In this document: piece after piece, positions 21,623 to 32,094 of the stretch
Numbering within the stretch: position 1 is the stretch's first letter
How the letters are laid out: each line of letters opens with the position of its first letter
Source of the DNA: Macrothele yani
Taxonomy: Eukaryota > Arthropoda > Arachnida > Araneae > Macrothelidae
Assembly (NCBI GenBank): GCA_039090855.1
Contig: CM077005.1
Coordinates: 72,598,607-72,662,606 of the forward strand
Length of the DNA stretch: 64,000 nucleotides
Direction of reading: 5' to 3'
The notes under the pieces: model-generated
Seen by the model: the letters and a program-made list of their open reading frames with translations, nothing else
What the model was told of the DNA's origin: nothing
The model's database searches: none
Translations under genes and position numbers: made by a program

Positions 21623-23264
21623 AGTTGTTCACTTAAATCTGAGCTAGTAAAATAATGCGCTTGGATGGCGTCACCTATTCAAAGGTGTAATCGAATATTA
21701 TCGTCATCAGGAACGTGAATTATTAGAACGAAGTGCGATTTTCGTTACACAAAATACTTTAAATAAAAGATGTGGCCAAAGATTTTAAACTAACATCGTT
21801 GAAATGTGATGTGTGGTCGCTCTATGGATTCGACGAGAAATTGACAAGAGAAATCGAAAGTGACAAGATTTGCTATGTGGGCGCAAGAAAGAACATGGAC
21901 CAGGAAGTATGGAGAAGGATAGAAGGCGGATACAATTTCCTAAGAGGTGAAATGTAGAAGAGAGGCTATTCTGAACGACATGCTGAGAGCTGAGGGATCC
22001 ATATTGACAGCAGATAAATAGTAAAAGCGAAAGAGAATGGCATGAAAGATGAATAAAAAGAGAAAGAAGAGACAAAAATAATTAAGAAAATAGGATCTGA
22101 ATAGGCTGCAGAAAGACTACCATAAAGTACCATCCAGATTTGAAAAGACACAAAACAAAAGTCTATCAACACATGAAAGGAAAATCTTGTTTCGAAGAAC
22201 ATATCCATTGGCGACGAATACTGATTAAACATTGATGCTGAATGAATGCTTTCGGACCAAAAAGCCTAATTAGATTTATTATGATTACACAGGACGGGGC
22301 GGCCAAAAATAAATAAAATACCATGATATGATTGGGTAACGAAAAGACATTTTGCGAAATTAAATTGCCGATCTCTTCCAGTATGGGCCATAAAAAAGTT
22401 TTAAAATATTTTCTCCCCTTTAATTTTACCGCTTTGTACTTAAATATTAAGAGGCATATTCAGGAAACATATAATCAATATATATGAATTTAAATGCCTT
22501 CGTTAACCGTGAAGCAAAAATATGAAGATAGTTACATAGCTTTAAATGGAAAGTTGCGCATTACTAAATTCCGCAGAGCGTTCTTCGAGGAATTGTGCAA
22601 AATTTTAAATGTCAAAGCGATAAAAAAATAAGTTTTTTTGTGATAGTTACGGGTGCCGTTTCGCATAAAAGTAGTATTTTAATGAAATCGTGTAACTGAA
22701 ATAATCATAAAATTCTCGTGAGATATGTTTTCAGAAGCAATCAGGCTAAAAGGCTTACCGTCATTAATTAAAACGAGCATTTTAAGTAAATCAAATATAT
22801 CATTTCGCGATAAAAGTAAAAATATCTATTCGGATCTATTCGGTTGTTCTCGCAAAAGTAGAGCAAACTATTTATTCAGGGAAGAGCATTTTCTTTATTA
22901 GAAAGGAATAAAATGCAAACTGAAACATTAGAAAATGGAATTTGTACTTTGAAGTTTGTTTCAGGTACTTTGGACTTTATTGACACACAGCTACTAACAT
23001 ATGCTTATATAGATATTTCTGCGGATTTCCATAGAGCCTGCTGTACTTCATGGGCAATAAATGTAATAAAAACATTTTTAGCAATCCGTTTGTTGAAATA
23101 GTATTTGCTTATGGTATTAATTTTTCGGTCCGTCATTCTGTGGATACCAAATATCTGCAGCTATTTGTCCGTTTTCAAAATTATTTTTGCGTTGAGAACC
23201 CCATGTGAAAGCACAAGTTTTTTGGTGATGGATTCATCTCCCTCCTAATTTTTTGTTTGAAACG
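21623..23264. other. AT-rich spacer, nothing recognised
   Basis: About 1.6 kb, mostly A+T. Short frames at 21772-21957 and 22913-23101 resemble no family known to me. Confidence 0.5.
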
Positions 23265-23344
23265 AGAAAAAGGAGTTTTTCATTAATTCCAGACGATGTG
23301 TGGAACGAACATCACACATTTTTCGAAAAATCCAACTGCAAGTA

Positions 23345-24744
23345 CACTGCTGGCCACCCAAGATGCAACACCAAGAATAACACGAGAAAGCAAAGCCAGA
23401 TTTACTGGACACATAACAAAAGATACAAAGATGAAGCGATTGAGCTTACAGACCCATGCAACTTGCGGAAAACGCAGACATCAACAGTTCGTGTAGCCCA
23501 CATGGCTGGCAATAACGGCCGCTACACGCCGCGGCATCGAACGAAAGAGGCTTTGGATGTGGGCTTGGCGTATGTCGGTCCAGGCTGCTTCCACACGTTG
23601 CCACAGTTCATCAGGCGTAGCTGCGGCTGGTATTTGCGGGGTCACTCGGTTCCCGATCAGCGACCACACGTATTCGATGGGCGACATATCGGGAGAACAG
23701 GCGGACCACAGCAGCAGTGACACCTGGTGGGCCGTGAAGAACGGTTGCACGATTCGTGCTTCGTGCAGGCGTGCATTGTCCTGTTGAAACGTGGCCGCTG
23801 GCAGGTCTTATAGGTAAGGGAGGACTACAGGCGCCAAATTTCGGAGATGTAGCGGTGGCTGTTGAGTATACCGTCGATGCGTACCACAGGGGTGCGGGTG
23901 TCTTATCCAATTGCGCCCCAAACAATAACGCCAGGTGACGGACCGGTATGGCGATGCATAATGCAGGCGTCATACAGTCTCTCGCCGCGGTGCCGCCACA
24001 CGCGGATCCGACCGTCGTGGTGCTGCCGGCAGAAGCTGGATTCGTCGGAGAAAACAATGTCGTAACATTCCGTAGTCCGTTCAACGGCCCACTGCCGCCG
24101 CACTCGCCGGTGGTGTAACGTCAATGGTAATCGGAGCAATGGGCGCCGTGCGACAAGTCCCCGCTCCTGCGGACGACGTCGAACGGTACGTGCTGACACG
24201 GGTAGTTTCGCAACACACCGTAATTCCTGCGCTAGCGTTCGTTATGCGGCGGTGCAAGCCGTCAATGCCCGCCGCACAACATGCCTGTCCTCTCGTTCGG
24301 TGCTATGCCGCAGTTACGGCAATAGCTCACGTTGGTTCGTCCGTCTCTCCTACACGCACCGAATCCATACTCGCCTTACTGTGGCTGGATGTCGTCCCAC
24401 ACGGGCGCCGATGTCTCGGTACGATAAACCGCTGTCGCGATAAGCCACTATTCGTCCTCTATCGAACTCCGAAACGTGCTTGAATGACTGCCGTATTCTC
24501 CAACGAGGCATCAGGAAGCTTCCCCCGCACAGGTCCGGCAGCACAACACACTTCCACTACTTACACCCCTGCCTTCTGCGCACCCTTCTTAAAATGCTTC
24601 TGGGTGGCGTGCCGGGCGCACATGATTTGCATATGCCCTGCAATGCTAATCGTTTGCATGTCCTCTCGCCGGCGACGCATGCTGCAAATTTCAGGCCGAT
24701 CGGATGCTTCCTTCTTGGTGTCGCATTTTGGGTGGCCAGCAGTG
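23345..24744 (-). mobile_element. Tc1-like element F, sister of element E
   Basis: Inverted ends cactgctggccacccaagat (23345) and the mirror at 24744, with TA at 23343-23344 and 24745-24746. It is 1,400 bp, about 50 bp longer than element E, and lies 1.9 kb away in the opposite orientation. Confidence 0.93.
23481..24511 (-). pseudogene. Tc1-like transposase of element F, frameshifted
   Basis: Starts at 24511 with MPRWRIRQSFKHVSEFDRGR, clearly the same protein as element E. The helix-turn-helix (GLSYRDIGARVGRHPATVRR) is intact. The middle frame (23903-24199) has DIVFSDESSFCRQHHDG (first Asp) and the MHRHTGPSPGVIVWGAIG block. The last part (23481-23750) has SPDMSPIEYVWSLIGNR (Glu) and the C-terminal VEAAWTDIRQAHIQSLF, with a better-kept C-terminus (RSMPRRVAAVI) than element E. 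At least two frameshifts separate these parts, and the second-Asp region lies in yet another frame. Confidence 0.92.
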
Positions 24745-24829
24745 TATATTTATTTTTACGTTCGGGCGCTAAGGTGAAAACATAAATTTGTCGGTAACTG
24801 TAATTCAGCCACCGCCTCCTCAATCTGGA

Positions 24830-24935
24830 GCCCGTCCCAACGTTTAAAATACATCGACGGAATTTATAGCTGCAGATTTGCCCTCTTGACACGTGCTTCA
24901 CCTCTGGAGTTATGTCACACCCAAAATATGACAAC
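24830..24935 (-). repeat. SINE-B-type 5' unit, degenerate
   Basis: Read on the minus strand: gtgtgacataactccagagg, then gtgtcaagagggcaaatctgcag, matching the start of the unit at 2941-3243. The tRNA-like part is not clear. Confidence 0.45.
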
Positions 24936-25105
24936 GATGATCCTTGCTTTCCGTTTTTTAACAGATGCACAACTGTTTGGTTGTAAAAGCTATATATTTT
25001 TTTAAATTTTCAAATATCTTATTAACAATGTTTAAGTCGTACCTTAGCCTATTTTACTACATAGTCGTCCTGGACATTGAGGCACTTGTCATATTTTAAG
25101 ATAAG

Positions 25106-25421
25106 CTGCCCCGGTGGCGTAGTGATCTAAGTGCTGGCTTATGACCTTTCGTCCATGAAGGGTCTGGGTTCGAATCCCGACCAGGCATGGATGGTGTGTT
25201 TGTGCTGCATGGCTTATGATCTAAGCGCTGGCTTATGACGTTCCGTCCGTGAAGGGTCTCGGTCCAAATCCCAGTGAGGCATGGATGTTGTGTTTGTCTT
25301 ACGGCACTGGCTCTCTCCTTTCCCTGGAACCAGTGTCCCTAAATTAGGGACGGGCGATTACTTATAGCCCATTTTGCTCACGGTGTTCGTTGAACTACCA
25401 ACCAAAAAAAAAAAAATATAT
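25106..25421 (+). mobile_element. SINE-A variant with two tandem tRNA heads
   Basis: A first head (gccccggtggcgtagtgatc ... ggttcgaatcccgacc) is followed by the start of the body (gcatggatggtgtgtttg). A second head (atctaagcgctggcttatgac ... ggtccaaatccc) and the full body and poly-A follow. The 15-bp direct repeat atatttt(a/g)agataag flanks the whole unit at 25091-25105 and 25422-25436, with one mismatch. Confidence 0.88.
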
Positions 25422-25510
25422 ATATTTTGAGATAAGTGTAAGTGTCCCCTCCTGATAGAACTCTCCCGACTGTCCTTTCATCCAGTCCACAACAGCCACC
25501 TCCTTTAGCG

Positions 25511-25536
25511 CATCATCATCATCATCATCATCATCA
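25511..25536. repeat. (CAT)n microsatellite
   Basis: Eight to nine perfect cat units between two SINE copies. Confidence 0.95.
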
Positions 25537-25575
25537 AAACGTTGTCCACCAAGGAACTGCTGTAATCATGAATGG

Positions 25576-25794
25576 GCCGCCACCGGTGGCGCAGCTGTCT
25601 AAGCGATGGCCTCTGATCATTCGTCCGAAAGGGGTCATGGTTCGAATCCCTGTGAGGCATGGATGATATGTTTGTCTTATGGCACTGGCTCTCTCCCTTC
25701 CCTGCAACCAGTGACTCTAAATTAGGGATGAGCGACTGCTTATAGCCCATTCAGTTGCTCACTATGGTCATTAAACCTCCAATCCAAAAAAAAA
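25576..25794 (+). mobile_element. SINE-A copy with 9-bp target duplication
   Basis: Full head, body and A tail. catgaatgg flanks it at 25567-25575 and 25795-25803. Several body substitutions (ccctgcaacc, ctatggtcatt) make it older than the copies at 51.6-52.1 kb. Confidence 0.9.
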
Positions 25795-25843
25795 CATGAA
25801 TGGAATACAGTATTACACCATACAATGCAAATATTGGCGATGT

Positions 25844-26057
25844 TTTTTTTTTGATTGGAGGTTTAACGACCACCGTGAGCAACTCAATGGGCTATAAGCA
25901 GTCGCCCGTCCCTAATTTAGGGTCACTGGTTCCAGGGAAGGGAAAGCCAGTGCCTTAAGACAAACACAACATCCATGCCTGACCGGGATTCGAACCCGGA
26001 CCTTACGGACGAATGATCATAGGCCAACGCCTTAGACCACTGCGCCACCGGGGCGGC
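25844..26057 (-). mobile_element. SINE-A copy with 13-bp target duplication
   Basis: Poly-T, tail, body and complete tRNA head on the minus strand. atattggcgatgt is repeated exactly at 25831-25843 and 26058-26070. It inserted at the left end of a hairpin element (26069-26225). Confidence 0.94.
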
Positions 26058-26068
26058 ATATTGGCGAT

Positions 26069-26225
26069 GTGAATCCGTTTTTTGGTGTAAATATGACATA
26101 GATGGCAAGTCACGTAATATTCGAAAACTTTGAAAATTTCATCACCAGGACGATGAAAATTTCAAGTTTTCGGATATTATCTGATTTACCATCCATGTCA
26201 TATTTACACCTAAAAACGGATTCAC
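26069..26225. repeat. 157-bp near-perfect hairpin (foldback) element
   Basis: The arms 26069-26143 and 26151-26225 are reverse complements (about 66 of 75 bases by eye; ends gtgaatccgttttttggtgt and its mirror) with a loop of only about 7 bases. No coding capacity. Confidence 0.85.
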
Positions 26226-26234
26226 GTCTTCGAA

Positions 26235-26472
26235 ATTTGAACTGCTCTAAATTGGGAAAAAATGCCTAGTCCAGTGGTGCCAAGTCCGGGCTGTAAGGTG
26301 GATGCTGTAAAATTGGGCAATGTACAATTTGGTCAATAAATTCGTTGCCATCTTGGTAGTGATGTTCCGAGAACGCCAATACAGCTCCCAGTCCCTGAGT
26401 TTTGTATTCATCTGTGAGCATCCGTGGTATCCATCTTGCACAGATTTTGTTAAGTTTCAGATGTTGAGTCAC
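26235..26472 (-). pseudogene. Mariner transposase with internal deletion
   Basis: The minus-strand frame starts with KICARWIPRMLTDEYKTQGL and LAFSEHHYQDGNEFIDQIV, the segment just before the first catalytic motif. It then jumps directly into HPPYSPDLAPLD-stop-AFFP, the segment containing the third Asp. Roughly 100 codons carrying the first and second catalytic Asp are missing. The N-terminal DNA-binding region is also absent, cut near 26472, and a partial SINE begins about 20 bp beyond. This resembles the internally deleted mariner copies that accumulate in arthropod genomes. Confidence 0.82.
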
Positions 26473-26493
26473 AATTTAGTACACAAGTGTGCG

Positions 26494-26635
26494 AGTTGGG
26501 TCCGGATTCGAATCGCGTTGAGGCATGGATGTTGTGTTTGTCTTATGGCACTATCTTGCTCCCTTCCCTGGAACCAGTAGCAGTAAATTAGGCACGGTCT
26601 ACTGCTTATAGCCCACTGAGTTCCTCAATAATCAA
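26494..26635 (+). mobile_element. SINE-A fragment lacking its A box
   Basis: Begins at gggtccggattcgaatc (B box) and continues through a diverged body to gcccactgagttcctc. The head upstream of the B box is missing and the A tail is eroded. Confidence 0.8.
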
Positions 26636-26832
26636 AGAAAAGGAGAAAGGAAAATGATTCCAGGAGATTGGGCTTGGACGATCCTGATTAAGCGCCGGCC
26701 AGAACCTTGCGCATACGCTATGCGCAAACGTTCTTTACTCTCTGAATGACCTACGTAAATTGAGATTTTCCAGATATCTCTTCTAAACGATCAATTGTTT
26801 GAAAAATTCTTCCTGAATCCGATAGAGCTCGA

Positions 26833-26957
26833 GGAAGAAGGAATTCTCAGTAACTCCAGACGATGTTTTGATGAAAAATCACGCATTTTTCGAAACGAAG
26901 AAGGAATTCTGATTAATTCCAGACGATGTGTGGGAGGAACACACATTCTTCGAAGAA
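26833..26957 (+). repeat. Two tandem copies of a ~62-bp repeat
   Basis: Units at 26833-26896 and 26897-26957 share gaaggaattct, attccagacgatg and cattcttcgaa-type blocks. A third copy lies at 23265-23333, next to Tc1 element F. Confidence 0.65.
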
Positions 26958-27009
26958 CCTAACGGCCTATACATCAATTCTTACGACCAGCCGCCAATGT
27001 GAAATTAAT

Positions 27010-27160
27010 AAGCCCTTTCTTTGCCTGTGGCGGAACTCGAACTCATCACCTTCTGCTCCGGAGCCGTATGCTTTCCCAGTTACCTTACTTCGGTAAGGGT
27101 TTATCCCTGATACTTGCCGTTTTTTCATGTGCATCAACTTTGTAGTACGTCACAAGATGT
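27010..27160 (-). repeat. tRNA-like SINE fragment, degenerate
   Basis: On the minus strand tgtgacgtactacaaag (as in the unit at 3143) is followed by gtaactgggaaagcatacgg and gagttcgagttcc, which resemble A and B boxes. Confidence 0.45.
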
Positions 27161-27734
27161 ATTCTTTTAAAGTAGCTTATACCCATTTTAACAACACTAC
27201 TCTTCGTATGTTTATAACTATGCCTTTCAATACTAATGCGCCATGCCATTAATATCAGGCTATCTGCATGTCTACATATAATCTTTATTTACAGAAATTT
27301 TAAAAATATGGGCTGAAACCTTTGACGCTTAAAACGGCCTCTTCTAGACTTTGTGGACTACTATCCACCATATTTTTGTAAATGTGTGCCGATATGTTTT
27401 GCTATTCGATATTCAAAGCCGTAATCTGCTCAGCTGTAATTGTTGGGCGAACAACTCTTCCACCCACCCGACGATTGAATTCGTCCTTGAGACTCTACGA
27501 AGGATTCAGTTGCGGATTCTGGGATGGACAGTCCAGCTTTATTACCCTACGAGTATTATAATACACTGGTTAGAGATACTGCTTGAAATGAAAGATGTAT
27601 GTATCTGACTCAAGTAACACGCATTGAAATAACGTCTCTGAAGCTACGTAACACAGACGATACATATTGCATTTACAAAAACAATTTATTCTGTAATTTA
27701 TGCGTACAACAATGTAGCACACTTCAATATAGAC
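27161..27734. other. Spacer, nothing recognised
   Basis: No family recognised. An 85-codon frame at 27351-27608 looks random. Confidence 0.45.
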
Positions 27735-28590
27735 AAAATGGTAAATTAGAGAACACCCATACCTCTGGATTTCAATGCCCTACAAACACCACCTATGTGT
27801 CAAAGAACGGCTTGGCACCTACGAGGCATACTTGCAGTGGCATTATTGATGAGTCTATGGAGCAGCTCGTCCCATATAACAGGCAACACGCTACGGAGGT
27901 CTGCCAGTGTACTGGGGTATGGAACGTGGTTATCTAGACTTGGCTCTACAGCGTTCCAAATGCTCTCAATAGGCTTAAGGCAGTGTCACAACTGATACAA
28001 TGATCTCGTTTCGGTACACTGAGGCATTCATGTTGCCTTGACAAACCTACAAGGAAAGTACCGCCATTAAAACACACACATCCACCCAAACCAAAACTGA
28101 TTGCCGCTGGTAAGGATGGACAAACTGCACATAGTGTGGTTGTATTCGTGTGCCGGATCTCTCCCACACGTGCCCTCGTCGATTAGCAGGATAAAGAGCG
28201 AAACGGGATTCGCCCATGGAAAATATATGTTGCCATTCAATATTCCGTGACATACACTGTTGGACCTAGATGCATCTTTGACGACGGAGAGCTGATGTCA
28301 AGCTATACATCTCAGCGGCCTTCTTGCTGTGTGTCCGTACTCACAGACGGTTTCACACCATTTGGGGGCTTGCTGTGACACTAGAAGCAGCTCAAAGTGG
28401 TTCCAGCAGTTGGCTACTGGTGTGACCAGAAATTCTCCAAGCACTTACTCTCAGATAGCGATCTTGCCACCTGGTGGTTATCCTCGGGCGAATCCTTCGT
28501 GGGCGATCTGCAATATTTCCCTTCCGTAGAAGTTTTGTGTGTAGTCGACTTGCTGCACTTTGCAAAACTCCTAAAGCAGCATCCACATCG
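27735..28590 (-). pseudogene. Tc1-like transposase, fragmented
   Basis: The N-terminal DNA-binding part (28392-28586) is open: LGVLQSAASRLHTKLLRKG and RPRRIRPRITTRWQDRYL, the typical paired helix-turn-helix and the basic linker of one Tc1 subgroup. The first catalytic motif near 28215 reads IFSMGESRFALYPANRRG, where Asp of SDES has been replaced by Met-Gly. The following block, GTRIQPHYVQFVHPYQRQSV, is well kept. Further on, SLDNHVPYPSTLADLRS and MPRRCQAVL mark the C-terminus near 27800-27900. The second Asp and the Glu are not recognisable. Ends were not found. Confidence 0.82.
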
Positions 28591-28611
28591 ATCTCCAGTA
28601 TATATATACAT

Positions 28612-29440
28612 CTACATGCAAACAGCCCTATTTGTTACTAAAATATACAAAAGTCAAATTATTTTTTTGATGACGGTTGTGCAATACTTAATTGTTACTT
28701 TGAAATTTCTATTAATAAAACGGTTGATAGGCACTAGAGGCAAACTCCAAAAAATCTAACCGCTGATCGCTCAAGTCTTCTCACGAATGCACATTCTGAA
28801 AGCTTTCGTGAGAAAGGTTACTTCTGTCTGTAGAAAAACCACCTGGAAACTTATATTCTAATGCATATTTAGAATATTCCACTGGATACAATTGCACATT
28901 TTCTATACATACGTGAGGAACGTTATTTATTTTTGTAGAAATATTACACGAGGGCTCATATTCCGATGTATGTTAAGATTACTTCACTGGGCGGCAATTA
29001 CGTTACGAGCCAAGCAAGGACAGGAATTTGCTTTTGCCTTTCTGACAAAAGTGAGCATCAAAAGGGAAAACAATTTAACTTCAATCCGAGAAATGATTTA
29101 TCGCAATCATTGGCACTTATTTATCATAACAGCTAGAAAACCCAATTAAACTACGGTACATTGCAGCTTTATTTCGGTAATCTTGTCGCAAAAACATAGT
29201 TATCAGGAAATTTGGGATTGATCATTCACACGTATTTTGAAATAAGAGAAGGTTTTGAGAAACCAGGTTTTTGCGTTCTTCTGCTGTTTAATTTTCAGGA
29301 GCATATTTTTTTCCTTCTTATACTGTTGCCTTAATACAGTATTTAAAAGAAGAGCGGCTTATTTTTTTACGTTTCCAAACGAAGGTTGAAGAAGCGTATA
29401 CGCTCCAGCTTTGTCCGTCTGTCTGTCCGTCCGCACGATA
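28612..29440. other. Spacer, nothing recognised
   Basis: A+T-rich. Just before the tandem array lies a gtccgtctgtctgtccgtcc stretch (29416-29435). Confidence 0.45.
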
Positions 29441-30120
29441 ACTCACGTGAAAATGGTCCGATTTCGATAAAATTTTAGTATGTGGTAGGGTCCACCGGGG
29501 GACGAACCCTATTGAAAATAGACGAAATGGGGTCAAAGGTCAAGACATAGGAGCGGGATCCATTGCTTTTATGCGTCGTAACTTGCGTAAAAATGGTTCG
29601 ATTTCAATGCAATTTTAGTATGTGGTAGGGGACCACCGGGGGACAAACCCTATTGAAAATGGGCGAAATGGGGTCAAAGGTCAGGACATAGGAGCGGGAT
29701 CCATTGCTTTTATGCGTCGTAACTTGCGTAAAAATGGTTCGATTTCAATAAAATTTTAGTATGTGGTAGGGTCCACCGGGGGACGAACCCTATTGAAAAT
29801 AGACGAAATGGGGTCAAAGGTCAAGACATAGGAGCGGGATCCATTGCTTTTATGCGTCGTAACTTGCGTAAAAATGGTTCGATTTCAATGCAATTTTAGT
29901 ATGTGGTAGGGGACCACTGGGGACAAACCCTATTGAAAATGGGCGAAATGGGGTCAAAGGTCAGGAGATAGGAACGGGATCCATTCCATCGCCCTTATGC
30001 GTCATGACGTACGTAAAATTATACTAAACCAATTCTGTTTAATATCATCAAAATGGGGTCAAAGGTCAGGGCACAGGAGCAAGATTTATTCCACAGCCAT
30101 TATCCTCATAACTTGAGTAA
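29441..30120 (+). repeat. ~140-bp tandem array with dimeric higher-order structure
   Basis: Units start at 29441, 29581, 29722 and 29862, and a diverged fifth begins near 30008. Units 1 and 3 share variants (tagggtccaccgg, atagacgaaatgg, tcaagacata), and units 2 and 4 share others (ggggaccac, atgggcgaaatgg, tcagga). A two-unit block of about 281 bp was therefore duplicated as one. Confidence 0.93.
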
Positions 30121-31860
30121 TGATTTTTGGTATGCTGGAAAGCGCATCATAATCAATGCATTGCATGAATTTACTAACTTGTCTCTATTCTTTTCGGTTT
30201 TGCTGCTGCAATGTCATACTTTCAAGTGAAAAGAAACAATTGCAGGTTAAAATCGCAAAATGTTCTTCTTGCAGTAAGTTCGTGCATTGCTCAGTAATAA
30301 TAATAATTACGCATATTTAAAATTATTAAAACGAACATTGAAGAGCCTAAAAAGTATGCAATTTCAGTTATCGTCAGAAAATAAAACGACGTAATAGCGC
30401 TTTATCAACACTGGCACTGCATATTAAGTGAAATGCCATAAAAATGCAATTCAAAATAAATTTTTCTTTAATCAAAAATTGCTTTGTCTTGGCCCTGCGC
30501 CACGCTTTTCTCCTCATAATAAATAACATGCAGTGAAAAACCATTTTGATGATCGTCGCCCTAAATCACGCGAGCTACCGGTTCCTCTATTAATGGCCTA
30601 ACGGTGATTGAATAGCGGAACACAACAGAGAATTTTCTAATCAGAGTTTGGCAATAGGGTTTCTTCCTCTTGTCAAGTACTTGGATGTGATTGTCGTCCG
30701 CTGCCGCCGTTGCCCAGGGGACGCGGCGCTTGTTGACCGTTGCCAGATATAAATCGCTAAATTCTCGCTTCCATCATGTATTTACTCTGGCAAACGCTCA
30801 AGATGTAATATTCTAATGCGAATTCAATACTTTACGTCAAACCCCACTTCGAAAGTTTCACCGACGTTTGCTCTCCTAACCTCCCCCCCGCGCGTCCCAC
30901 GCTCCCCTTCCCCCAGCCCCAGGCTCGCACCATCTCGTGATTTGTGATCGCACAATGAAAGTTCGAAATGATTCGTTTCCGAGCAACGCTAACACACTCT
31001 TTGCGATCAAAGAAGAAGAATGTGACGTTAACTCTCGTGGAAAATGATTACTATTCAGACTTAGATAGAAGCGTACTTAAGCAAATACTAGCGTTGCATA
31101 AAAACAGTTTTTTCCAAAGCTCCTTGAAATTCTGGTATTTTTTTATCCTGTCAGCTGCGGAAATTAAGCAACGCAAAATTCCTTTCCATATTACAGATCA
31201 CGTGAATTTCACGTAATCGCCTTTCTCGTGTCAGGAAAATACATTCGTGCAGCGCGATCTTCTGCGGGAGTGAAACTTCAGAAGTATCCTTACGTTGTAA
31301 AAAAAGACGATGAAATTCTGTTCGGCATTGCATTATTCAATTAGTGAGGATGAGAAAGGAACTCCTCAAACAATATGCCTGATTTTTTCGCAGTTCCAAT
31401 TATTTTGCACGAGGAAGAAAAGTTATTTGAACTGGCCACACATTTTATGTACATCATTTTATGTACATCTCTTCCACAGATTTCCTAGTAATTCGATCCG
31501 AGAAACAATCCGAAATCACTGTTTTCCTCACTGCAGTGATTATATTTTTAATTCTCTGTTCATAAGTGGTGTTTATATCGAATTCCACGTGCAAACACTG
31601 TCTGCGAACATATTTCAATCCAAGGATTCGAACTTCATTTGCCGTTTTTGGATTCGTTTATTAATTAAACTCCTAAAGATTTCAATTTGATTCCCGGAAT
31701 TGTCACGTGATGTCGTCCATTGGGCAACGCGGGCAGAATTACGTACCTACAGTGTACGTGTATGTACATGTTTCAAGTAGTACATGCGTTAACCGCAGAC
31801 CAGTAGAGCCATTCGTGAGTAAGGAATTACGCAAATCTTTGTCTAGTTTTGGGGGCAAAA
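30121..31860. other. Spacer, nothing recognised
   Basis: Mostly A+T, with a GC-richer patch at 30690-30930 that includes a C-rich run near 30880-30925. Frames at 30968-31216 (82 codons) and 31310-31690 (126 codons) were read but match no family known to me and have no supporting context. Confidence 0.45.
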
Positions 31861-32001
31861 ATGAGTGATAGAAATTTAGTGCAGCGCATTAACATCAAAT
31901 TCTGTGTGAAGATCGATAATAGTGCTACTGAAACGTTAGAAATATTAAAAGTGGAGTATGGTAAGGATGCCATGACTGCACAAATCCTAGACACTGTCTG
32001 A
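31861..32001 (+). pseudogene. 46-codon mariner-type helix-turn-helix fragment
   Basis: From the ATG at 31861 to the TGA at 31999-32001: MSDRNLVQRINIKFCVKI, then SATETLEILKVEYGKDAMT. This is the N-terminal DNA-binding (HTH_48-type) motif of mariner transposases, also known from human GVQW3-like sequences derived from them. After AMT the normal continuation (a short linker to the W-x-x-RF motif) is lost and a stop follows. It lies about 105 bp left of a Tc1 element of opposite orientation. It is too short to be more than a relic. Confidence 0.7.
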
Positions 32002-32094
32002 TGATACCAAGATAATAGGGCAGCCAACACTCACAGCACGATGTAATAAATCCAACTGGCTTAAAAACACGCACTTAATTTGGGCATATATTTA

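Noticed and set aside
25505..25750. 81-codon minus frame with histidine/methionine run
   Set aside because: Created by the (CAT)n microsatellite and a SINE.
29441..30120. CRISPR array
   Set aside because: Units are ~140 bp head to tail with no spacers, in animal DNA.
30968..31690. Plus-strand frames of 82 and 126 codons
   Set aside because: No recognisable motif, AT-driven composition, no context; not annotated as genes.
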